Source: JAHFHB01 sp964393875
GTDB taxonomy: Bacteria; Omnitrophota; Omnitrophia; Omnitrophales; Aquincolibacteriaceae
Direction: 5' to 3'
DNA length: 5,747 bases
Assembly (NCBI GenBank): GCA_964393875.1
Contig: CAYMUZ010000214.1
Span: 1 to 5,747 of the forward strand
The position numbers were made by a program, and so were the translations under genes. Below are positions 1-5,747 of this stretch, piece after piece. Within the stretch, counting starts at the first letter, position 1. Each line of letters starts with the position of its first letter. Below the pieces are notes generated by a model. It was given only the letters and a program-made list of their open reading frames with translations, was not told where the DNA came from and did not search any database.

Positions 1-3000
1 GTGCGTATCAGGTGAGAGGCGAATTGGCCGGCGGAGCTGCGGCCGCTCTTTTAAGCGCCAAAACGCCCGGTGGCCGCGAAACGGTATTCAGCGGACTCGA
101 AGACTGGAAATCTTACGAGCTAGGCGTGGCTTATTACCTCAAATCGCTGGCTGTGCGCAACCAAGTTGCGGCAAAAATCGATGTCTTGGAAAAAGAGCTG
201 ATGGCTGAAAAGCAAAAAGTCTATTCCCCCAAGCTTTTGCAGGCGGACGAACAATTAGAAAAATTTTATAGGGGGGCTAACAATTTTACGAACGTGCTTA
301 AAAGCCTTGGAGCCATTCAGAAACCCGAGCCCGGCAGTGCCTTGGAGCTAATTTTGGAAGAAGGCCTAAGCCATGAATCAGATGAAGCAAAAGAGAGTGC
401 GGCGCTCACAATCGGCGCCAAAGCCGTCGCGGCTGCCATGGCTGTTGAGAAAGATTCCGGAGCCATCGCGGAGTTTAACCGGCAGCAGCAGGCCTTTAAA
501 ACTTCTCAAATAAGCGCGGCAGCCTTTGCAGCCTATCTCAGAAAAGTGGCGCGAAGCTGCGGCGTAAAACTTTCTTTACCGGCTCTGCTGATGAGACGGA
601 GCGAGACTCAAAACAAACTACAGGAGATCGAAGGGACAGAATTTTTCCGTGACTTTGAAGTGTATGCTGCAAAAGTCAAAGGGGCGGCGTTTGGAGATGA
701 CCTGCAAAAACAGCTTGAGCAGACCACGCGGCGGCTGCGCGGGTTAAAAGCGCTGAATCGCCTGGAAATGACATTTTTAGCATGGGAAGAATTTTCGGAG
801 ACTCCAGAGAGTGAGTGGAGCGCTGCAGAAAAAGCTATTCTGCGCTTGCTTGAAACGCAGCAGAAATTTTATAAGACCTCGGAAACGCGCGATCAAACTT
901 TTTTTGAAACCATGAACACATTGATGGAAAAAAACTCTCAAAATACACTAGTGGCTGTGACCGGTGGATTTCACGCGAAGGGTTTGATGCGCAAACTGCG
1001 CCAAAACGGAATTTCCTACGTTTTGACCGCGCCGGCCATTCGCGGCAGTGTGACAGCGTCCCCTTACGAAGAACACATGAAAGGCCATGTTTCCTGGGGA
1101 AACTATTTCCGCGTTGAAGACGGGCGCGTCAATTTATACAGCGCTTTCACGCGGTCTTTGCGCGATCGTTTACTGGAAGCGCCGGATGTGGTGTTCAAGG
1201 GCCAGGTTCTCAAGGAATGGCGTGACCAATTAATTCGCGATTTGCTGGAGCGGCGGAAAATCACTTCCCTTCAAAACTACACGCAATTTTTAGATGAAAT
1301 TCAAGATGCGCCCGAGCCAAGTAGTTTTTTAGCGTTGTGGAAGGGCAACATTCGCCGTTTTGTCAACGGATTAGAGCGATTGGAAACGAGCGGAGCGCTG
1401 ACGGAAACGAGCGTGCGCAGTCTTTTAAAAGGAGCGATGAACATCGCACCCGCCGCAGGTCCCGCAGTCGCGTCTCCGCGCGCTTCTCTCGCAGCCTCGT
1501 TGCTTGGGCTTAGTCTGGCGACAATGCGGTCCGAAGTAAGGGACGAGAGCCAAACTGTTTCCTACGCGGAGGAAGCGGGCCTCACCGGGGTTTTGAATTC
1601 AACTGAAGTGAGCATTGCGATGGAACAATCCTACACCGCTCAGTTGTTGGAAAAAGCAAAGGCGCGATTTGAAAAAGCACCACAAGTGCCGGGTGCACAG
1701 AGAGTGAGCGCCGGCCAACTCGCTGAATCCAGTATGACCGGCGGCTTAGGAATGTTGACGCATGATCTGGTGCCTGCCTGGGCGGCTAATTTGCCAGGGC
1801 CAGATAAAAAGCATCCAGCACAATCCATTATTAGTATCGCGCCTATTTATGAAGATATTAAAGAGCACCCGAAAAGAAGCCTGGAATCCTTGCGTTTAGG
1901 CGGGTATATCCGCGAAATCCTGGAGGAAGAAATGCGTGAGCGCGGCGAAAAGGTTTTGACCGCGCCGCTGAATCTTGTTTTGAATAATCAATTCGAGGCT
2001 TTTGCCAAAGGTAGTCCGGCCGCTGCACTCTTCGGTAAAAAGATTTTCGTGAAGTTTTTTGTTGAGAAGAGCCGGATTCAAGCTCGCGACGGGACTGTTT
2101 CCGAAGCCTCCACGTACCGTCCGAGCGCTTATTACCTGAAAGACGAGACGAAGCCGGATGAAGAAGCAAACCGCGTCTGGATTTTTGACGAAGTCTATCC
2201 GAACAATGAACCTTGGCGCGACATCCATATGGCGGTTCTGGCTCAAGCGGTTGGAAAACTAATCCCCATGCTTCAGGAAAAGGGGCTGGTCAAAGATAAC
2301 ATCATTGAAATCCGCAATGAGGTTTTTGTCAGCGTGCCGGTCCGTTATCAGTCCAAAGGCAAGGTGCTGCGCATGCATATTAATCACAGCGCCTACGACC
2401 CCACCATCTACAAACCCAATGAAGCCTCGTACGAATTGCTGGATTTTCCGCAGCATTTACGGGCTGCGCTTATCCGTGAAGACGGCAAAATCAGCATTAC
2501 TGATTATGTGGCTTTGTCTGAAAAATATCACCGTGTGACCGGCGTCAGTATTTATGAGCACTTTGAAGTGCTGGGGCGCAATATTTTTAGAAATCTGGGC
2601 GCAAAATTGCGTTTTTTCCGGGATCCTGCGGGCTTGATGCGCAGTACTAATGGCGTGCTGACAGAGCATTGGCAATCCCAGGCGCTGCAGATCTTGATCA
2701 CGCAGTATCGGGACAAGCTGGGGCTTGAAGAGGAGGTTCTTGAAAAAGATTTTTATGCCAAGATGAATGAACCGGGCAACGCTACGATGCGTGAGGCATT
2801 CAAAGTGCGGCATGAGTGGATCAAGGCCATGGATGTGGCCAGCGCCTATGTCTGGCTGGCCAAAGAACAAAGTAAAGGCGACTGGCTGGAAGAAATGTTT
2901 CAGATGTCCGGATTGGACGGGAACGCGGTCACCGCTTTTAAAGATTTTCAAAGCCAGGTCTTCGCGGCTATTACCGGCGGCGATGAAACACAATGGGTGA

Positions 3001-5747
3001 CGATTACCCAACGCTATACCAAGCTCAAAGAAAGTTTATTTTCCAGACCCCTGATTTCAAATTTGCGGCGTCAGGTTCCTTATAAAGGGCCTGAAAAATG
3101 GTTAGAGGTGTTGCTTAAAAAATCTTTAGAAAATGTTTTCCGGGACATGGGCAAAGACGCAACCCTGCACCTTCTGCGGACGCTGCTGGGGGAGCCTTCT
3201 ATGGAAGGCGAAAAACACGATCCCGAAAAAAAGCGCAATAAACTTCGCACGATCATTGAGCGCATTGAGAGAAATCAAGGCAACTGGTGGGAAGAAATCG
3301 ACCACGGTGGATTTGAGGTCCTCCCGATGCCTGTGGCACAGCTGGATTTATTCAGGGGGGTCCGGGATCGGCTGCATCAAACGCAGGCCGTGCGAGACTA
3401 CAAAGCGGGTGTTCATGCCCGTGTGCTTCTCGGCGGCCGAACATTTTCAGAAGATGCTTTTCAGAGTTTTAATACGATGAAAATTTTGATTGAAACGTTG
3501 GGTGTTCAAAGTCATTTTGCGACAGTGCCTTACGATCCCCAGGAGGGCTACAATAGTTTTGAAGCCCCGGTGATCTATCGCGCAGATTCTGCGGTGGTGA
3601 TGCTGTCTGACCAATGGCTCGAAGCCGCCTCTACCAGTCCGGGCAAGGGATTGGTCAACGGGGCTTTACTGATTGGCGTGTGGGGTGGTTTTATGCCGGA
3701 ACTTTTTAAAGTCGTGGATCGGGCCGGAAACCCCATAGACATGGTTCAAAGAAAAATGGATCTCGGCCTGACCACGGAAAAGCTTTATCAGGAACTGATC
3801 AAAAACCTCGACAGCAAGGAATGGCGCATTACCAATGGTTTCTTGGTCCGTTATACCGATGAAATGAGCGATCAGGGCGGCGGCGGTCGCCGGCCCTCCG
3901 CAGAAAGTCTGGAAAAAGCGCTTGCCGAGTTGAGTCTGGCTTTCCAAGATGAAACAACCCGCCGTAATTTGATGTGGGAAGCTCTCTCCTCTAGCTGGAA
4001 GGTCAACATGCGCGAAGGGCAGGCCCGCGCCCATCTCCATATGATCGAAGAAATGATCCAGGAAGATGCGAACGAGGATGAACTTTTTAATTCAGAGCAT
4101 CTCCAATTTTCCACGGAAGATGTGCGCCGGACTTTTGTCAACGATGAGGGCGTTTTCCATTGGAAGGGCCAGTCAGGGAAACCCATTGATGTGATGCTGC
4201 GGCCGGGACTTTTCGGACTCGTGGATGGCTGGAAACGGCTTGGAGCCAAAGGGCTTGGAAACGACAAGGGCCTGCTGGCCCATGAAAGTATTTTATGGCA
4301 TGCCCGGCAGGGAGATATCCTGAGATTTATCCGGGAACGGCTGGTTCAATTACCTGTTGGCAGCCTATTCAGAAAAAAAATAGAAAGACTCTTACCGCAG
4401 GATGTTTCCGGAAAAAATGAGGATGAATTATTTTATTTAAACATTCGCGCTTTGGAACTATTGGACCGCTATTTGCAGGAAATGGCCAAAGATTTTATCG
4501 AAAATTATTTAGAGGAATTGAACAGGGGCTCTTCTATGGCTGGCGAAGAGGCGGAGATCATTAATCAGAGCGAAGTTTTGGCGATGGCGGTGGCGCGTTA
4601 TCTTGAGGATCGTCCCAATACCCGCCAGCTTTGGACCAACAGTCCCGGGACAAGAAATTCGGCGCCCGGACTTCAGGCTTTTGTGATTGAACCGGAGGCA
4701 GGGCGCGCCGGCACAAGAGCGCAGCTTCTGGTTTTAAATACCGGAATGTCCCGTGACGGCACGGGCAAAGCCAGCGGCGTTGTTTATTATGGGGAAAATT
4801 TCGCTAGGTTGCTTCCTCCCGAAACCCGGAATGACAAGACCGCCATGTATCGCATCTGGGGCGTTGGTGAGAAGCGCTATTTTAAAATTCATCATTTGAA
4901 GGAGCTCGAGAGCGCGCTTCCGGTGTCTTTAACCGGAAACATTCAGGTTCTTGAATTTCACGAGCTGGATAAAAACGAATGGATCCATCCGCTTTCGGTG
5001 GCGACTGCGGCCAGTGGAAGCGGAAGCGTTGCCGACGCTGTGACGGCTTTGAATGCTATGCTGCGAGCCGCCCATGAAAAAAGTGATTTTACAGGTTCGT
5101 TAAAGAGCTTGACAGACTTGTCCGCTTATAGCGCTGAATCGGTTTTTACTAAAAAGGGAATCCCCGCAGTGATGGCATTGGTGGCCGTATTGGCGCCTGA
5201 CCTTTTGAACCAGACCCCGGCACTAAGAGAGTGGAACCCTGGTGTTTATGATGCCTTACAAAGAATCAAAGGTGAAAATCAGGAGCTTTTTAAAAACGGA
5301 ACCGTCATTGTTCATCGGACTGCTCGCGATGAAACCCTCGGATTCTCGATCAGTGATAAAGATCAAATTTTGCTCATGGGTGTTCCTTTTCATGTCGAGG
5401 ACAGGAATATTGTTGACGGAAAAGTCCTGACAAAATTTGATTCGTTCGAAGGGCTGGTGAATGCGGGTATGGTGTATGCGGTCAGCCAGCCATGGTTTCC
5501 TCAAGCTCGGCGGGAACGCCGCACCGGAGCAATGCTGCTGAGCCCTTTTGAAGAGCCGATTCCCATGGAGCCCGGATTTCTCCTGTTTAAACTTGAAAGA
5601 ATTGGCCGTGCCGGGCAGGAGGAGGAACTGCCTTACGATAGCTTAAACGACGATGATCTTAAGATTCCTGAGATCATCGAGCGTTTGGCCCACAGCCGGC
5701 CGTCACGGGCGCTGCTATTAAAGCCGGTGATGCTTTTGATCCGCTCT
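1..5747 (+). CDS. Interior of a giant multidomain protein, partial at both ends
   Basis: A single frame is open from base 3 to base 5747, giving 1,915 residues without a stop; bases 1-2 finish a codon that begins upstream. Neither terminus is present, so full length, localisation signal and regulation cannot be judged. The order seen is: GGFH-type helical domain (1-375), helical stretch and Ala/Pro linker (376-510), diverged GT35 alpha-glucan phosphorylase homologue (about 530-1353), charged helical region (1354-1550), amylase-type beta-sandwich (1556-1656), Gly/Ser linker (1671-1676), helical segment, second beta domain (1747-1868) and an acidic tail (1870-1899). Only one Cys (residue 186) occurs. 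No transmembrane helix or tandem repeat is evident. That it is coding is supported by the unbroken frame and by family motifs falling in this frame at bases 960-983, 1740-1766, 2382-2390, 2646-2672 and 3621-3701. Very long ORFs are known from Omnitrophota; placing this one there is inference. It is most likely annotated elsewhere as a hypothetical protein. Confidence 0.93.
3..1130 (+). other. Protein domain: GGFH-motif helical domain, TraB/ChaN/EreA-like (residues 1-~375)
   Basis: The segment starts mid-domain at the window edge. An acidic motif GLEDWKSY (31-38) leads into long amphipathic helices rich in Lys, Glu and Gln (about 40-310). Then come FYKTSETRDQTFF (289-301), VAVTGGFHAKGL (317-328), NGISYVLTAPAI (335-346) and YEEHMKGH (355-362). 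The order 'ED..Y, long helices, RD + amphipathic helix, hydrophobic strand ending GGFH, then G.SY..(V/L).P' is one I recall from long Omnitrophota proteins. It also resembles the C-terminal logic of TraB/PrgY/GumN proteins (a conserved Arg helix, then a strand and Gly-x-x-His, then a Gly at the next strand), a group related to ChaN and EreA. E33-D34, R296-D297 and H324 are the candidate functional residues. I infer an enzyme-like fold, possibly hydrolase or metal-binding; substrate and activity are unknown. The family link is tentative, while the existence of a discrete domain is fairly secure. Confidence 0.5.
1131..1586 (+). other. Protein region: helical stretch and Ala/Pro-rich interdomain linker (residues 377-528)
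   Basis: Residues 377-480 are predicted mostly helical and charged, with RLLEAPD, KEWRDQLIRDLLERRK and RRFVNGLERLE visible. Residues 479-510 become rich in Ala, Pro and Ser, starting MNIAPAAGPAVASPR, and look like a flexible linker that separates the GGFH domain from the phosphorylase-like domain. A hydrophobic patch (LAASLLGLSLA, 495-505) is too short and too interrupted to be a membrane helix, and it lies deep within the ORF. No family was recognised here. Confidence 0.5.
2646..3431 (+). other. Protein sub-region: expanded segment between the TNGV and LLGG landmarks (residues 882-1143)
   Basis: In ordinary alpha-glucan phosphorylases about 110-200 residues separate TNGV from the AGKAHP/GGKAAP strand; here it is about 260. 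The interval is helical and charged, including RHEWIKAMD (about 931-939), which fits the family's helix before the second Rossmann-like domain, then KEQSKGDWLEEMF and EKHDPEKKRNKLRTIIERIE. RYTKLKESLF (1004-1013) has the Arg-x4-Lys spacing of the family's phosphate-binding motif (Arg569/Lys574 in muscle enzyme). However, it lies about 140 residues before LLGG instead of about 35. The better-placed stretch GGFEVLPMPVAQLDLF (1102-1117) lacks both basic residues. Which one is the true counterpart cannot be settled by eye. Confidence 0.4.
3621..3701 (+). other. PLP-lysine motif of the phosphorylase-like domain (K1215)
   Basis: Residues 1207-1233 align to the muscle phosphorylase PLP segment without a gap. 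E1207, A1208, T1211, K1215, N1219-G1220-A1221-L1222, I1224-G1225, G1229 and E1233 match. K1215 falls on Lys680, the residue that forms the Schiff base with PLP. E1207 falls on Glu672, which contacts the glucose in the known enzymes. The usual SG after EA is replaced by AS (1209-1210), and the Asp of the DG pair is replaced by Gly (1228). The pattern indicates common descent; retention of the lysine leaves open that PLP is still bound. Confidence 0.72.
4062..4667 (+). other. Protein region: charged helical segment between phosphorylase-like and beta domains (residues 1354-1555)
   Basis: It begins with an acidic run (QEDANEDELF) and continues with FVNDEGVFHWKG, VMLRPGLFGLVDGWK and HESILWHARQGDILRFIRERL. 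The rest is a mostly alpha-helical array: LFYLNIRALELLDRYLQEM, DFIENYLEELN, then EVLAMAVARYLEDRP and TRQLWTNSPG just before the beta-sandwich. No enzyme family was recognised, and no GH13 barrel motifs are present. I have an impression of similar helical segments in front of amylase-type beta domains in other Omnitrophota proteins, but this is recall only. A run of eight A residues (bases 4373-4380) lies in this stretch. Confidence 0.45.
4668..4970 (+). other. Protein domain: GH13 C-terminal-like beta-sandwich (residues ~1556-1656)
   Basis: Alternating strand patterns run from GLQAFVIEPEA through RAQLLVLNTG (1572-1581), SGVVYYG (1591-1597), LLPPE (1603-1607), MYRIWGV (1615-1621), ELESALPVSL (1634-1643) and IQVLEFHELD (1647-1656). 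The series 'LVVLN..., YR-lldl, (g)eLesGLpvsLp..., (v)qVlEl' is that of the all-beta C-terminal domain after the catalytic barrel in alpha-amylase-family (GH13) enzymes. No barrel precedes it, since the residues before it are helical and the module before those is GT35-like. A carbohydrate-binding or packing role is inferred. Many beta-sandwich families look alike at this level, so the family call is tentative. Confidence 0.45.
4998..5030 (+). other. Interdomain Ala/Gly/Ser linker (residues 1666-1676)
   Basis: VATAASGSGSV is a short small-residue stretch that separates the first beta-sandwich from the next helical segment (about 1677-1740). It is typical of a flexible hinge between modules in multidomain proteins. 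Confidence 0.5.
5241..5606 (+). other. Protein domain: second, weaker amylase-type beta domain (residues ~1747-1868)
   Basis: The helix YDALQRIKGENQELFKNG (1749-1766) resembles the 'LI.LRkenPaLr.G' helix that leads into GH13 C-terminal domains. It is followed by strands TVIVHRT, TLGFSIS and QILLMGVPFHV, in the place of '...LHADDDVLAFLR...ERVLVVVN'. Later come GMVYAVSQPW, GAMLLSPFEE and PGFLLFKLERI (1857-1867), which fit the closing strands. If correct, the gene carries two amylase-type beta modules in tandem with a helical spacer. Conservation is low and the assignment is speculative. The window ends about 47 residues later in an acidic linker (EEELPYDSLNDDD) and a basic, Leu-rich stretch. 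Confidence 0.33.

Larger units (their letters stand above)
1587..4061 (+). other. Protein domain: diverged alpha-glucan/glycogen phosphorylase (GT35) homologue (residues ~529-1353)
   Basis: GT35 enzymes cleave alpha-1,4-glucans with phosphate, using PLP held on a lysine. Landmarks occur here in family order. VSAGQLAESS-MTGGLGML (568-585) with D588 matches 'FSAEYGLHES...SGGLGVLAGD'. VWIFDEVYPNN (725-735) matches 'VYLLDTDVPEN'. An NE pair (772-773) sits where NEGH occurs. INHSAYDP (793-800) matches the NHT segment with the catalytic His (His377 in rabbit muscle enzyme). GVS is at 847-849. STNGVLTEHW (881-890) matches 'TNGVHTPTW'. LFRGVRDRL then ARVLLGGRTF (1116-1148) matches 'LLFRDLERL...VQIVFAGKAHP'. 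EAASTSPGKGLVNGALLIG (1207-1225) with G1229 and E1233 aligns without gaps to the PLP-lysine segment 'EASGTGNMKFMLNGALTIG'; K1215 falls on the PLP lysine. About 100 extra residues lie between TNGV and LLGG. The ARRFATYKR phosphate-binding motif and GKAHP are not recognisable. Activity is therefore uncertain; descent from GT35 is well supported by motif order, though no search was possible. Confidence 0.72.

Noticed and set aside
39..46. NotI recognition sequence GCGGCCGC near the window start, suggesting vector or a cloning junction
   Set aside because: It encodes Ala-rich residues in the main frame, and the frame continues smoothly on both sides; no other vector-like sequence is present.
1429..1439. 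AAGGAG followed by an in-frame ATG (residue 479), suggesting an internal translation start
   Set aside because: The spacing between GGAG and ATG is only two bases, too short for an efficient site. The frame is open far upstream with a recognisable domain, so this is more likely a chance match in the linker.
1437..1523. Ala-rich, partly hydrophobic stretch that could be read as a signal peptide
   Set aside because: It has no basic N-region before the hydrophobic part, contains several Pro and Ser residues, and is internal to a continuous ORF. It fits an interdomain linker better.
2457..3011. 184-codon open frame on the minus strand
   Set aside because: It lies opposite the GVS/TNGV part of the phosphorylase-like domain. 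Its translation is rich in His, Phe and Arg and resembles no family, as expected for an antisense shadow of a coding frame.
3133..3480. 115-codon + strand frame
   Set aside because: It overlaps the main frame in another phase, and its protein is rich in Cys, Trp, Arg and Ser with no recognisable motif. The main frame keeps GT35 landmarks through the same bases.
3876..3887. GGCGGCGGCGGT run as a microsatellite
   Set aside because: It is only four codons encoding Gly-Gly-Gly-Gly (1292-1295), a surface loop in the phosphorylase-like domain, with no longer repeat around it.
5157..5196. Hydrophobic patch IPAVMALVAVLAP as a transmembrane helix
   Set aside because: Only about 12 residues lie between prolines and charged residues, too short to span a membrane; it fits a buried helix.

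Overview
The whole 5,747-base window lies inside one protein-coding gene on the + strand. Reading from base 3, the frame runs 1,915 codons (bases 3 to 5747) with no stop, and neither the true start nor the end is in the window. The shorter ORFs in other frames are shadows of this frame. Residue n of the fragment begins at base 3n, and all residue numbers below use this scheme.

The protein reads as a string of modules. Residues 1 to about 375 form a helical domain with a GGFH motif, resembling the TraB/PrgY/GumN or ChaN/EreA-like group and known to me as a recurrent piece of very long Omnitrophota proteins. A helical stretch and an Ala/Pro-rich linker (about 376-510) follow. Residues of about 530-1353 are a strongly diverged alpha-glucan phosphorylase (GT35) homologue. 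It keeps several family landmarks in order (GGLG, an NE pair, NHS, GVS, TNGV with a downstream Trp, LLGG, and the lysine at the PLP position), while other catalytic motifs look lost. A charged helical region (about 1354-1550) leads to a beta-sandwich (about 1556-1656) that resembles the C-terminal domain of alpha-amylase-family (GH13) enzymes. After a Gly/Ser linker there is a helical segment and a second, weaker beta domain of the same general kind (about 1747-1868). The window ends in an acidic linker.

The likely source is an uncultured Omnitrophota bacterium or a related PVC-superphylum lineage. This rests on the very long multidomain ORF, the GGFH domain style and the moderate GC content; I could not check it by search. 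The modules share an alpha-glucan theme (phosphorylase-like plus amylase-like beta domains), but the decay of active-site motifs suggests that binding, scaffolding or an altered chemistry is at least as likely as ordinary glycogen phosphorolysis. The 1,915 residues contain only one cysteine, which is striking for a protein this long.

No RNA genes, mobile elements, CRISPR arrays, promoters or terminators are visible, as expected for the interior of a single gene.
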